Source of the DNA: JBDTME01 sp964583795
GTDB taxonomy: Bacteria > Patescibacteriota > Microgenomatia > UBA1400 > PJMF01
Assembly (NCBI GenBank): GCA_964583795.1
Contig: CAZOWX010000004.1
Span: 1-64,000, forward strand
Reading direction: 5' to 3'
Length of the DNA stretch: 64,000 bases
Shown here: one piece after another, positions 32,516-41,787 of the stretch
Layout of the letters: every line of letters starts with the position of its first letter
Position numbering within the stretch: position 1 is the first letter of the stretch
Translations under genes and position numbers: made by a program
The notes under the pieces: generated by a model
Databases searched by the model: none
Told to the model about the DNA's origin: nothing
The model's input: the letters and a program-made list of their open reading frames with translations, nothing else

Positions 32516-34381
32516 GTGTATGCAGTGAAATTCTCAATACGGCGCACGAGCAAAAATTCTGTCAAAGTTGTTCAGAGTCGACTGATAGTAATGATTCTAG
32601 TGTTTCTGGTTTCCTCGTTAGGAGAGTTCCATCCCTCAGTTGTGTCTGCCCAAAAGCGAGTGTGCCCGACTGATTTTAATGCTGATGATGTCACCAATAT
32701 TGAGGACTACGCTATTTTTTCGCGAAACTTTCTTAAAAAATCAGTCTCTGAAAAGGAAACAGATATCAATGAAGATACCAGAGTTGACATTCAAGATTAC
32801 TCAACATTTATTCGACAATTTTTAAAACACTGTCCGAAGCCTACCGCTCCAGAGGGAATCCCATTAACAGTGTCGCCAACCAGTATTGAACCGACTGCGA
32901 CTACAAGTGTTGTGCCAACACAAGCAGTGACGCAAAGTCCGACACTATCACCATCCGTGGTGCCAACGAGTACAGCGACTCCACGCCCCACTGCAGTTCC
33001 CTTGTCACAGCATTTGCCTACGCAGTCTGATTCGTATGGTCAGTGGGATCCGAGCTTACCGAAGTATCAGTCAGCAGGCCCGCAAAAGTATCCAGTGTGT
33101 ACCAAAGCATTTCACGATACATTCAAAGTCAAAGGTCCAGATGGGAAATGGTATCCAACTTGGCACCCACCTGTAGCGGGTGATCCAACAACTGGGCTTA
33201 CTTGTGCGTTTGGTCACGAGCATGGTTTGGATCCTTCCAAGTCTGCGCTATGGCAAAAAGTGCAAGAGCATTTTTATTTTGATACGAACCAAAACTCAGT
33301 GATGGATCCAGACGAACAATCAGTGAGTGGGCTTCCGTTTGGTTACGCTAACGAGCAACTTGGTGAATATTTTGCTGCCAAAAACCAAACTACCACAAAA
33401 ACTCAAGAGCACGTTGGGTACAAGATCTCTTATGCAAATGGTGAGGCAGATACTGATTTGGGATCGTTTTCGTCTGATTCTACTGGGGGAATTGTCATTC
33501 CGCTAAAAAAAACCAACCCAAGCAACGGTTTTAAGTGGACCGATAGTGGTGCTCGGTGTTACTACCTCAGTGAGTATCACCAAGGCTCTAGTAGCGCTGA
33601 TGCTTTTAGCGATAATTTGCACGAGGTGACCTTTGCTGCCAGTTGCCAGGGGCCAACAGCGGCTTACGATCAAGATGTAGTGGTGACGGTCATGGCAAGT
33701 TATGGAGCTGCTGGTGAGTTCACCAACTTGTGTGATCCACAGGGTGATCGAAAAGCTGCAGTGCTTGTGGGGAAAACCAGTGGTAACTCCAACTGGCCAG
33801 GTGTTCGTGGGCGAGGGGTTCGCAACATCATTCAGCGATCCTGCCTCAATCAAGGATTTTTTGTGGCTTTAGGAAGTTTTTCGATGAACTTGTATGAAAA
33901 CTGGTCCACATCACTATGGATACTTGACCAAGCCGGTAAGCCACTCATGACTGGTGTCAACCTATCATTTGATATTGCTGACACAGCTCGCCACTTTGAT
34001 CCAACAAAGCCAGAAAAAGTGGGGTATAACATGGATTTATGTTACGAGACGTTAGCCAATGGTAATAAAGCACGTGGGACATGCAGTGCCACAAACTATG
34101 GTCAAGTGCAAGGAATTACTGCGAATGACACTCGATCAAATTATAAAGGTCTTCACAGAGGGTCATATTATCAAGGGCCGACGCTCAACAATGCCAACAA
34201 ACCTTCGGTTGTGTACACTGATCCGTTTGGAGCCAATGCAGCTGTGCAACCTTTTGTGGGGAGTATTCGTCAGAATCTATCTGCGAAAAATGTTGATTAC
34301 ACCACACTGGGTCCGATCGATCCTCGGAAAATTGACACCAAAGCAAATGACGGCGAGGGCACAGTTCATGTGCCGAATTAG
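32516..34381 (+). CDS. Secreted dockerin-containing protein, unknown C-terminal domain
   Basis: A 621-residue protein with a GTG start at 32516. A signal peptide (LIVMILVFLVSSLGEF, cut near VSA) precedes a type I-like dockerin at about residues 48-107 with calcium loops DFNADDVTNIEDY and DINEDTRVDIQDY. A Thr/Ser/Pro linker (about 110-165) leads to a 450-residue C-terminal domain with GHEHGLDP, DTNQNSVMDPDEQ (another calcium-like loop) and eight or more cysteines that could form disulfides. I do not recognise this domain. The dockerin suggests docking to the cohesin proteins encoded at 20728-23212, an inference. Confidence 0.78.
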   Translation: MYAVKFSIRRTSKNSVKVVQSRLIVMILVFLVSSLGEFHPSVVSAQKRVCPTDFNADDVTNIEDYAIFSRNFLKKSVSEKETDINEDTRVDIQDYSTFIRQFLKHCPKPTAPEGIPLTVSPTSIEPTATTSVVPTQAVTQSPTLSPSVVPTSTATPRPTAVPLSQHLPTQSDSYGQWDPSLPKYQSAGPQKYPVCTKAFHDTFKVKGPDGKWYPTWHPPVAGDPTTGLTCAFGHEHGLDPSKSALWQKVQEHFYFDTNQNSVMDPDEQSVSGLPFGYANEQLGEYFAAKNQTTTKTQEHVGYKISYANGEADTDLGSFSSDSTGGIVIPLKKTNPSNGFKWTDSGARCYYLSEYHQGSSSADAFSDNLHEVTFAASCQGPTAAYDQDVVVTVMASYGAAGEFTNLCDPQGDRKAAVLVGKTSGNSNWPGVRGRGVRNIIQRSCLNQGFFVALGSFSMNLYENWSTSLWILDQAGKPLMTGVNLSFDIADTARHFDPTKPEKVGYNMDLCYETLANGNKARGTCSATNYGQVQGITANDTRSNYKGLHRGSYYQGPTLNNANKPSVVYTDPFGANAAVQPFVGSIRQNLSAKNVDYTTLGPIDPRKIDTKANDGEGTVHVPN

Positions 34382-34382
34382 A

Positions 34383-35516
34383 TTATGATGCCGAGTTGAA
34401 GGTGAAGTATTTGGTTTGGATGATGTGTTTCAGGGTGTCAAGATATTGCAGCGTTCTCGCGCTAATGCACAGATACTCGCGATGAGAGAACTGACGCTGT
34501 AACTCGTGTTTCTGCGTTTCATCAAGTAGATCATACTTATTGAAAATGAGCAGCGGTTGCTGATCAACTTTCAAATCACAGAGGATATCCTCTACAGTTT
34601 TAATTTTTTCTCGATAAAACTCATCGGCACAGTCAACCACATGCAGGAGAAGCTCGGCTTCGAGAGCGAGTGACAAGGTAGTGGTAAACGCTTTAATAAG
34701 TTCAGGCGGCAGATCTTCGATAAAGCCAATCGTGTCAGAAACGAGAATCTGCTCTTGAAATTGATCCAATTTGAGTTTTCCGACAACCGTGTCGAGTGTG
34801 GTAAAGAGACCTTGATTGGTGAGGCGTTCTTTGCCAGTGAGTGCATTAAATAGGGTGGTTTTACCTGCACTGGTGTATCCGACCAAAGCTGTGGTAAACA
34901 CCTTTTGATCGCGACGCTTTTTCAGTTGTTGTTGATGGTTTTTTGATAACTGCGCAAGTTCTTTTTTGATTTGCTGAGTCTGCTCTTTGATCTTGCGTCG
35001 CTCGAACTCAATGTTGGTTTCTCCTGATCCTTTAGAGCCTGCACCGGCACCTTGTTTCGAGAGAACTGTGCCTCCCAGTCCATAAATACGTGGACCGATG
35101 TGTTGAATAGTAGCGAGTTGAATTTGCAATTTCGCTTCAAGTGTGTTGGCATGAAGTTCGAATATTTTTAAAATTAGACTGACCCTATCAAGTACCTGAA
35201 TTTTAGGATTAATTGGCCACAAAGTTTGCTCAAGTCGAAAAATCTGGCCTGCTTTTGCGACGTTTCCTAAAATAACCAAATCGATATGGTGTTCCTCAAC
35301 AACCTTTTTTAACCACTCGACTTTTCCCCCACCAATGTATGTTGCGGGGTGCGGCGTTGTGCGCTGTTGAATCGCAGTTTCGACGATCTGAGCGCCAAAT
35401 GTTTTTGTGAGCTCAATGAGCTCGTGCATTTTTTTCTGTTTGATTTTGGGGAAGCGATGTGATTCATGTGGGTCAATGACCATGATCAAAACACATTTTA
35501 AAGCTGGTGTTGACAT
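34383..35516 (-). CDS. hflX: Ribosome-associated GTPase HflX
   Basis: A 377-residue protein. The N-terminal HflX domain carries the YIGGGKVEWLKKVVEEHH region and the Gly-rich VLSKQGAGAGSKGSGE with ERRKIKEQ following. The G domain has G1 GYTSAGKTTLFNAL, G2 around TTLDTVVG, G3 DTIGFIEDLP and G4 NKYD. HflX splits stalled or hibernating ribosomes under stress. It ends one base from the convergent dockerin gene and lies three bases after the msrB stop, so the two are in one operon. Confidence 0.95.
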   Translation of the reverse strand: MSTPALKCVLIMVIDPHESHRFPKIKQKKMHELIELTKTFGAQIVETAIQQRTTPHPATYIGGGKVEWLKKVVEEHHIDLVILGNVAKAGQIFRLEQTLWPINPKIQVLDRVSLILKIFELHANTLEAKLQIQLATIQHIGPRIYGLGGTVLSKQGAGAGSKGSGETNIEFERRKIKEQTQQIKKELAQLSKNHQQQLKKRRDQKVFTTALVGYTSAGKTTLFNALTGKERLTNQGLFTTLDTVVGKLKLDQFQEQILVSDTIGFIEDLPPELIKAFTTTLSLALEAELLLHVVDCADEFYREKIKTVEDILCDLKVDQQPLLIFNKYDLLDETQKHELQRQFSHREYLCISARTLQYLDTLKHIIQTKYFTFNSAS

Positions 35517-35519
35517 AGG

Positions 35520-36140
35520 TTATTTACTTTCTTGATCATCGGGAATGAAGTATAGCGCGGTAGCGTTGATGCAGTAGCGTTTGCCTGTCGGTTCTGGTCC
35601 ATCGTCAAAAACGTGTCCAAGATGTCCTCCACATACATCAAGCACTTCGATTCGCTCTTCCGAAGGGAGTGAGCGGTCTTTTTTCAGGACCACAGCAGCA
35701 TCATCAATGGGGTCATAAAAACTCGGCCATCCAGTTTTTGAATCAAACTTTTGTTCAGAGCGAAACACGGGCTGGTTACAACCGATGCTAAAGTATGTTC
35801 CTTTCCGCTTTTCGTGTAGCAACTCGCCAGTAAACGGAATATCTGTGCCTTTTTCTCGGAGGATATGAAACTGCTCTTTAGTGAGTGATGACTGCCACTG
35901 CTCATCAGTTTTCATCAGACTTTGATCAAAAGAACCACGAATGATCTGATCCTCGTCTGTTTTGATACTAGTTGGATTTGGAGATTTTTTCAAAGTAACC
36001 ATCAATAAGCCTAAGCCAAGTACAACCAGAATTGCCAAGAACAGATTTACGCCTCGGGGTACTTTTTTTCGCTTCAGTTTAACTGTGTTTTTTCGTGTGA
36101 GATGGTGCATACAGCCAGCATTACAGTTTACTGCCTTCAT
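35520..36140 (-). CDS. msrB: Membrane-anchored peptide-methionine (R)-S-oxide reductase MsrB
   Basis: A 206-residue protein. An N-terminal anchor (FLAILVVLGLGLLMVTL, about 33-49) is followed by the MsrB domain: FTGELLHEKRKGTYFSIGC, TGWPSFYDP, CGGHLGHVFDDGP and the catalytic Cys in RYCINATAL. The two CxxC zinc pairs are reduced to single Cys (IGCN and DVCGG), so this is a zinc-free or altered type. MsrB reduces methionine-R-sulfoxide; the anchor puts the domain outside the membrane, repairing surface proteins. It is upstream of hflX in the same operon. Confidence 0.92.
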   Translation of the reverse strand: MKAVNCNAGCMHHLTRKNTVKLKRKKVPRGVNLFLAILVVLGLGLLMVTLKKSPNPTSIKTDEDQIIRGSFDQSLMKTDEQWQSSLTKEQFHILREKGTDIPFTGELLHEKRKGTYFSIGCNQPVFRSEQKFDSKTGWPSFYDPIDDAAVVLKKDRSLPSEERIEVLDVCGGHLGHVFDDGPEPTGKRYCINATALYFIPDDQESK

Positions 36141-36201
36141 TCTAACAGATCTGCTATACTTGGGGAAGAAACCAAGTAGTTTTTTCTGAAAATATTTGTT
36201 T

Positions 36202-37296
36202 ATGAAAAAATATTTTTTTCAAGCTGATTTGGTGCGAGCTTTGGCCATTTTGGGAGCTGTGGGAGTGCATTTAGTGATTCCCATCACGGCACGACCAGAT
36301 TTTTTTGGCGGTACGATTTGGTGGCTGACATTTTTACTCAATTGTTTATTTCGCATCAGTGTTCCGTTATTTATTGTGTTGAGTGGTTACTTAACGCTGG
36401 GAAAACAACGCACTATTGCCGATAACAATAAGCGTTTACTGTCCCGCTTATTTATTCCGTTAGTCTCGTACTACATCATCTATAGTATTGCGTATGCGCT
36501 GATGGCCTACTTGCGATCTGAAGAGTTTGACTACTGGGGAATTTTCCACAACTTGAGCAAGAACACACATTCAAGCTTGTACTTTTTGGTTGTTTTACTT
36601 TTTATCCAACTCCTCAACCCAATTTGGAATATCTTAACGAAAACTGAAAATTTACCGACTTTACGCTACACGTGTCGTTTCTTTTTTGTACTTGGAGCGA
36701 TCGCAAATATTTTTTATTATCTCTCGTTGCGCGAGGGGGAAGTGTTTAGCACCTATACCTATTGGGTCATGTGGGTAGGCTATTACTTATATGGTTATCT
36801 AGTTCGCATCGAAAGAAAACCGCTAACAACTGCTGAGACTACTCACTATCTGTCACTGTTTTTTGGTGGATACATCGCCACAGTGGTGATGGGGTATGTC
36901 ATGTTGTGGTTGTATCACCACGGGGTAAGTGAGTTGTTGTATATTGGTGGGCAAACGTACGCTGATGGATATTTAAGTATCAGTGTGATGATCATGACAG
37001 TCAGTGCCTTTCAATTGCTGATGCGCTCCAAACAGCTTATTGAACTAGAACGGTTCCGTTTTTTCAAGCGCATTGTCGTTTTTCTTTCTCAAATTTCCTT
37101 TGCGATGTATCTCAATCACTTGTTGGTGATGGATACATTGAGTAAGTTTTTTGGAGTAACGCCTGACAGTCCCAGTATGCCAGGGCTTTGGGGGTATTTG
37201 GCCATTGAAGTCGTTACTGCGTTTGCGCTCACTATTCCGATGTCGTATCTGTTCGTAAAGACCCCAGTTCTTAAACGCATCGTTGGTCAAAAGTAA
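36202..37296 (+). CDS. Acyltransferase 3 family membrane protein
   Basis: A 364-residue protein from the ATG at 36202 with ten hydrophobic segments. The N-terminal FFQADLVRALAILGAVGVHL carries the Arg and His typical of the acyltransferase 3 (OafA/NolL) family. A second signature is IVLSGYL. Members transfer acetyl or other acyl groups onto surface sugars or lipids. The C-terminal half contains QISFAMYLNHLLVMDTL. Substrate unknown. It diverges from msrB. Confidence 0.88.
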   Translation: MKKYFFQADLVRALAILGAVGVHLVIPITARPDFFGGTIWWLTFLLNCLFRISVPLFIVLSGYLTLGKQRTIADNNKRLLSRLFIPLVSYYIIYSIAYALMAYLRSEEFDYWGIFHNLSKNTHSSLYFLVVLLFIQLLNPIWNILTKTENLPTLRYTCRFFFVLGAIANIFYYLSLREGEVFSTYTYWVMWVGYYLYGYLVRIERKPLTTAETTHYLSLFFGGYIATVVMGYVMLWLYHHGVSELLYIGGQTYADGYLSISVMIMTVSAFQLLMRSKQLIELERFRFFKRIVVFLSQISFAMYLNHLLVMDTLSKFFGVTPDSPSMPGLWGYLAIEVVTAFALTIPMSYLFVKTPVLKRIVGQK

Positions 37297-37366
37297 CGCT
37301 AGAGTCAGGTTCTTAAGCTGTTGTACACTACAGATGTCAAGATAGCAGTCAAGGTAAACATTTCAT

Positions 37367-38290
37367 ATGAGTATGTATTTTGTGATTTTAGCTGTCGGTG
37401 TAGTATTGCTTGTTTTCGGGGCAAATTTATTGATCAAAACGGCAATTTCTCTATCGCACCGGTTAGGCATTTCTCCGTTGCTTACAGGGATTACCTTTGT
37501 ATCAATTGGAACGTCTTTACCTGAGTTAATTGTGTCAGTGATCGCGTTAAACTCAAATGATCAAGGGCTTGCGATTGGAAACATTGTTGGCTCAAATATA
37601 AGTAACATCTTGCTCATTTTATCCATCGGTTTATTTTTTTCGCCACTTCGCATTGGTACTCAAAAAACGATTCCCAGTACCTTGTTTATGGGATTAGCCA
37701 GCGTTCTGTTTGCTTTGACCCTGGGAAGAGTGCCAGCGCCTTTTTTAGGGATGATTTTGCTTTTTTTTGCAGGTGTATTTACGTTTTGGGAGTATCGAAA
37801 AACAGTCCAAACATATACTGCTCCACCGGCAAATTCGGGGGGATTTATTTATCTTGAATTGTTAAATGCAGTCGTTGCCATCATTGCTGTTGCTGTGGGG
37901 GGATTGTTGACTGTCTTTTCAACCCAAGAGTTATCGGTGGTGCTTGGGCACTCAACGACAGTGTTAGGATTGACTCTAACTGCAGTTGCAACTTCGTTAC
38001 CAGAACTACTTGCAACAGTGATGAGCCAAAATTTGCATGAGGAAAAGTTAGCGTTGGGGAACATTATTGGTAGCAATATTTACAATTTGTTATTGATTGG
38101 GGGAATTCTTGCTTTGCAGCCAATTAATCCACTTCCAATGCTTGAAGTAAGTTTTTTAATGATCAGTACTCTGTTGTTAGTGTTTACAGTGGTCTTATTT
38201 AAAGGTAAAAACTACCCGATTGCTATAGGGGCACTGCAGCTGGGGGTATATGGAGTCTATATCTTGATTTTATCAAAACATTTGATCTGA
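37367..38290 (+). CDS. CaCA-family sodium/calcium exchanger
   Basis: A 307-residue protein with ten membrane segments in two related halves. The alpha repeats are GISPLLTGITFVSIGTSLPE plus GNIVGSNISNILLIL (first) and GHSTTVLGLTLTAVATSLPE plus GNIIGSNIYNLLLIGG (second), which hold the ion-binding acids. It matches YrbG-type exchangers moving Ca2+ out against Na+ or H+. The C-terminus overlaps the end of the convergent glycosyltransferase gene by 18 bases. Confidence 0.94.
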   Translation: MSMYFVILAVGVVLLVFGANLLIKTAISLSHRLGISPLLTGITFVSIGTSLPELIVSVIALNSNDQGLAIGNIVGSNISNILLILSIGLFFSPLRIGTQKTIPSTLFMGLASVLFALTLGRVPAPFLGMILLFFAGVFTFWEYRKTVQTYTAPPANSGGFIYLELLNAVVAIIAVAVGGLLTVFSTQELSVVLGHSTTVLGLTLTAVATSLPELLATVMSQNLHEEKLALGNIIGSNIYNLLLIGGILALQPINPLPMLEVSFLMISTLLLVFTVVLFKGKNYPIAIGALQLGVYGVYILILSKHLI

Positions 38291-39790
38291 CGTCTCAGGG
38301 ATTCGAGAAAATTTGTACAGATAAATGCCATCGTTTAAATCCCACGAGTCATTGAGTTGACTGGGTTGAAGGGAAGTTATTTCCCATTCTGGCGATTGTT
38401 GAGTTTCTTCTGCTGTCTTTGAGCTCACAACATAAAGGGTGTTGCTCATCGGATACTGTTCCTCTGTATCGAAATTTGTTCCTCGAGTGATGAGTGAGTA
38501 GCGCAAAGGGTATGCCCTTGTATCACCATCGAGGAGCGAAGCGACATTCACTCGGGATTGACCAGTGACATCGTCGGAGATGATACTCGCTGTCTGTTCA
38601 ATTTTGGCTAAACTCCACCCGTTTGGCATTGAGTATCCATGATTGATCGAGAATGAATTGGTAATACTTTTTAAATTCACCATAAGAACGAGAAGAAAAA
38701 TCACCGTGGCAAATCGCTTTTTTTGAGTCGTGAACTGTGTAATCCACGCCGGCACCAGGACGAGTTGGAGAGTGAGTGTGGGGAGTAAGTAGTGCGCTAG
38801 AAACTGATCAACTTTCAGTGAAAATAGGATCGCAATACTACTTGTGAGTACCGTTATCAGCCACAGTGAACGAGATTTTTTGGAAAGAAAAAAAATATGA
38901 ACTATGGCTGCAACAAATACCCCAAGCACAAAAACGCCGATGAATTGTTGCTCAGCGCCAAACCACTTCATGTTTGCTTCGATCCATGGTGCAATGAATC
39001 GTGTTGTACGGTTGAGTGGTGCGGAAGAGTGAGTTTCCTGAATGTACTGAATGAATAGTTTGGTGTTGAGAAAACTATGGCGCAGTTCAAAAGCAAGAGT
39101 GGGACTCATTCCAATAACAAGTCCGACAATGAATGGTGGAAGTACTATTAGCTGTGTTCGATATTTGAAAAGTAAATACAAAAAAACCGCTAGCGCAAAA
39201 GTTACTGCTAAGAAATGCAACTCGCACGCCACACCAACCAAAATTCCCAGGATTGCAGTTGAAATTAATTGGTTGCGTTTCTGTTTTTTCTTATCCAGAT
39301 CAAGTAAGAAGTAGAGTGCAAGAATAACAAAGAGTGGAACAACATGTTGATAGAGTGGGGTATTGCCTTCACGAATGAATTCAGGGGACACAGCGAACAT
39401 CAAAGAACTTAGTACTGCAGTGAGTCTGCCAAAAAATTTTCGTACGGTGAAGTACAGGGCAATCAGCGTGCACACGGCAATACTAATGGCTGCATATGCA
39501 CCAGCTATTGGGTGGAAGTGAAAGAGATAAAAAAAGGGAACTAACAGATACAGATAGATTGGACCTTGGTGAAACTCTGCCAATGAAACTTTTATGCCTA
39601 AAAGCGTGGGTTTGCCATCAATAATCATTTGCCGCACCGCTAAAAAATCGATGCCCTGATCACGACCAAAAGTGGTGAGGGTGGAGAGACGATAAGTACG
39701 TAAAAGAAAAGCTACGATGCCAATGAAAAAAATGCAGCAAAGTTCGAGCAAATGTTGACGTAGCCACTTCTCATTGGGTAACTGAACCAT
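38273..39790 (-). CDS. GT-C type membrane glycosyltransferase (GT39/ArnT-like)
   Basis: A 505-residue protein with about 11 membrane segments and a C-terminal soluble tail. The first outer loop has TTFGRDQGIDFLAVRQMI with the acidic pair (R-D-Q) used by dolichyl/undecaprenyl-phosphate sugar transferases, and a second loop GIKVSLAEFHQGPIYLYLL. Such enzymes add a sugar from a lipid carrier to protein or lipid outside the membrane. The acceptor is unknown; the abundance of Ser/Thr-rich surface proteins in this window makes protein glycosylation an attractive but unproven idea. Confidence 0.8.
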   Translation of the reverse strand: MVQLPNEKWLRQHLLELCCIFFIGIVAFLLRTYRLSTLTTFGRDQGIDFLAVRQMIIDGKPTLLGIKVSLAEFHQGPIYLYLLVPFFYLFHFHPIAGAYAAISIAVCTLIALYFTVRKFFGRLTAVLSSLMFAVSPEFIREGNTPLYQHVVPLFVILALYFLLDLDKKKQKRNQLISTAILGILVGVACELHFLAVTFALAVFLYLLFKYRTQLIVLPPFIVGLVIGMSPTLAFELRHSFLNTKLFIQYIQETHSSAPLNRTTRFIAPWIEANMKWFGAEQQFIGVFVLGVFVAAIVHIFFLSKKSRSLWLITVLTSSIAILFSLKVDQFLAHYLLPTLTLQLVLVPAWITQFTTQKKRFATVIFLLVLMVNLKSITNSFSINHGYSMPNGWSLAKIEQTASIISDDVTGQSRVNVASLLDGDTRAYPLRYSLITRGTNFDTEEQYPMSNTLYVVSSKTAEETQQSPEWEITSLQPSQLNDSWDLNDGIYLYKFSRIPETSDQMF

Positions 39791-39815
39791 ACTTTGATTG
39801 TACAGCGAAAACGAG

Positions 39816-40115
39816 CTAGTCGTGAATTTCTAGCTTGATGTTAATCTTGTCACCTTCGTTTATTTTCTCTTTTTGTCGCACGTCTTTTTTGAGTGGGAGG
39901 AGATAGGTATTGGTCTTTGAGTCAGGGAAAATTGAGGTTTTCCAAGTTGTTTTGCCGACCGTTGCAGATACGGGAAGAGAACCAAAGCCATGCTTGAAAT
40001 CCTTGAAGTAGCTGTCGATTTCTTCAGTCGTTTTTTCATCAACACTGGCAAAGTGCCAGGCTGCTGCGCCCGGATACAGCCAGACTTTAGCGCTGAAGCT
40101 GAATGTTTTTGTCAT
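39816..40115 (-). CDS. DUF1905 domain protein
   Basis: A 99-residue protein with the DUF1905 pattern: FSAKVWLYPGAAAWHFASVDEK, FKHGFGSLPVSATVGKTTWKTSIF and TYLLPLKKDVRQKEKINEGD. The fold is a small beta barrel; function is not known. It lies seven bases after the VOC gene stop on the same strand, so the two form an operon. Confidence 0.88.
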   Translation of the reverse strand: MTKTFSFSAKVWLYPGAAAWHFASVDEKTTEEIDSYFKDFKHGFGSLPVSATVGKTTWKTSIFPDSKTNTYLLPLKKDVRQKEKINEGDKINIKLEIHD

Positions 40116-40122
40116 GGCATTG

Positions 40123-40512
40123 TCACATCTCTGCTTGGAGCATGCTTACTTTATTCCCTTCGGTATCAATAAAACTGACATACCAACCAACTCCAGGTAT
40201 CTTAACTTTTTCATTAAGCAGCTTGCAGCCTGCTTTTTTGACTTTTTCACAGTACTCATCAATGTCATCAACACTAATGACTACAGAAGTGACATCACTG
40301 TCATCAGTTTTCGGATACAGTCCACCGTTAATCCCTCCAGCTTGTGTCGGTCTGCCATTTTGATCAGAAGCAACAGTGCCTGCAAGTACGTAATCACCCA
40401 TTTCTTTTCCCATATCCTGTGTGTGCCATCCAAAAACTGAAGCGTAAAAATTAGCCATGCGTTTGCTATCCTTTGCTGGCATCTCAAAGTGGACAACTGG
40501 GCATTGTTTCAT
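40123..40512 (-). CDS. VOC/glyoxalase family protein
   Basis: A 129-residue protein with the paired beta-alpha-beta modules of the vicinal oxygen chelate fold: HFEMPAKDSKRMANFYASVFGW and VISVDDIDEYCEKVKKAGCKL plus FIDTEGNKVSMLQ. Metal ligands of a working glyoxalase are only partly present (His8 and Glu of the last strand missing), so it may bind a small molecule without catalysis. It is the first gene of the pair with DUF1905. Confidence 0.85.
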   Translation of the reverse strand: MKQCPVVHFEMPAKDSKRMANFYASVFGWHTQDMGKEMGDYVLAGTVASDQNGRPTQAGGINGGLYPKTDDSDVTSVVISVDDIDEYCEKVKKAGCKLLNEKVKIPGVGWYVSFIDTEGNKVSMLQAEM

Positions 40513-40611
40513 ATGTTCCTTTCAAATTTTTTTGTTCAGTTACCATTCTATCAAATATCGACAATTTTCAATAATTGAAAGCATTACTCAAGGCGCTGTA
40601 ACAAAGGGTGA

Positions 40612-40977
40612 CTATGTAGTGGTTGGAGGTTGGCTATCGTTTGGTGGTTGTTGAGTGGAACCGCCTTGTTGCTCGTCCATTTTTTTGAGTTGTTCTGCAG
40701 CAAAATCACCAATGGTGGGGAGTTTATACATCTCACCGTTATATGCTTTCCACATCAAAAAGAGCCAAAGAACGACTGAAATTAAAGGCACAATCGATTG
40801 CCCAACAAAGGGGATGGCCAGTGCGACAGTAAGAGCCCCAAATACAATCGCCGACTGCATCGCATGAAATCGAATGAACTGACTTTTTTTCTCAGTCAGC
40901 AATAGAAACACTCCAGAGACAAATCCAAGTAAATAGGCAACTGCTCCCATCGTTCGATCATTGCTATTTTCGGTCAT
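40612..40977 (-). CDS. DUF4870-like membrane protein
   Basis: A 121-residue protein. The ATG complementary to 40975-40977 has GGAGG five bases upstream, so the longer frame is rejected. Four membrane segments follow the start (MGAVAYLLGFVSGVFLLLTE ... FIRFHAMQSAIVFG ... LWLFLMWKAYNG), the typical pattern of this family. The C-terminus is polar and Gln/Pro rich. Role unknown. Confidence 0.82.
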   Translation of the reverse strand: MTENSNDRTMGAVAYLLGFVSGVFLLLTEKKSQFIRFHAMQSAIVFGALTVALAIPFVGQSIVPLISVVLWLFLMWKAYNGEMYKLPTIGDFAAEQLKKMDEQQGGSTQQPPNDSQPPTTT

Positions 40978-41034
40978 ACAGCCTCCATTGCTTAGCTTGA
41001 GTACCATGTACTATATCAGGAATTGGTTTTGATG

Positions 41035-41508
41035 TCAGTCTGATAATAATTGTTGAGCTTGATTTGACTGCTGACTTTTTTTATAAAGCTCGATAATCAC
41101 TCCATGATCGAAAGCAATTGTGTTGGCAGCTGGGAGTTCGTCGAGGTTGAACCATTGCACCGCGTCGATTTCCCAATCAGCGTTTGCTAATTTCTGTCCC
41201 ACTGTTCCAGTAAAAATAAATGAAATATTTTGACGATCTTCACCGGTTCGGTCGGGTTGATCCCGAATGGTGAAAAGTTTTAGTTGCTGAGCTTGATATC
41301 CTGTCTCTTCCATCACTTCTCTAGCAATTGCTTTCTTTACCGTCTCGTTACGCTCCACATATCCCCCCACTAAGGCCCACTTTCCTCCTTCGCTGAGTTT
41401 AGGGGAGCGTTTCACCAATAATAATTTCCTATCTTGAACGAGGAGTGCATCAACAGTGACGTGTCGAAGTGATGCGATGTTGCCGTTTTCAAAAGTGCAA
41501 TGCAGCAT
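41035..41508 (-). CDS. NUDIX hydrolase
   Basis: A 157-residue protein with an intact Nudix box, GGYVERNETVKKAIAREVME followed by ETGY (about residues 48-71), giving the Gx5Ex7REUxEExGU pattern. It should hydrolyse a nucleoside diphosphate linked to another group. The strand ISFIFTGTVGQKLANADWEID and the WFNLDELP turn are typical of NADH/ADP-sugar-type members. Substrate unknown. Separate from its neighbours. Confidence 0.92.
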   Translation of the reverse strand: MLHCTFENGNIASLRHVTVDALLVQDRKLLLVKRSPKLSEGGKWALVGGYVERNETVKKAIAREVMEETGYQAQQLKLFTIRDQPDRTGEDRQNISFIFTGTVGQKLANADWEIDAVQWFNLDELPAANTIAFDHGVIIELYKKSQQSNQAQQLLSD

Positions 41509-41537
41509 AGTGAGAGTATATCAGGGTACAAAATTTT

Positions 41538-41786
41538 TTATTTTAACTCAGTTGCTGTGTACTCTAACGCCTCAATTATTTTTTTCAATTTTTTGGGCTG
41601 GATTTTTTCTGGGTCGTACTGAACTGTGGTTTGGGCTTTGGCATAACTGGTATTGGCACTCAGTACGCCAGCAGTATCTTCGAGCTCCCCATCAATGTTA
41701 AGACTGCAACTAGTACAGTGCATGCCGTTGATTTTAAAAGTTGCAGTTGTGCCCTTTGGGCTTTGTTTTTTCAGAAAGTTAAACAT
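41538..41786 (-). CDS. copZ: HMA-domain copper chaperone (CopZ-like)
   Basis: An 82-residue protein; after a short N-terminal tail comes the heavy-metal-associated domain with the metal site NGMHCTSCSLNIDGEL. It would carry Cu(I) to the ATPase CopA or the membrane protein encoded just upstream. Its start is one base past the stop of the cupredoxin-tailed membrane protein gene (41788), so it is the last gene of the copper operon. Confidence 0.9.
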   Translation of the reverse strand: MFNFLKKQSPKGTTATFKINGMHCTSCSLNIDGELEDTAGVLSANTSYAKAQTTVQYDPEKIQPKKLKKIIEALEYTATELK

Positions 41787-41787
41787 A

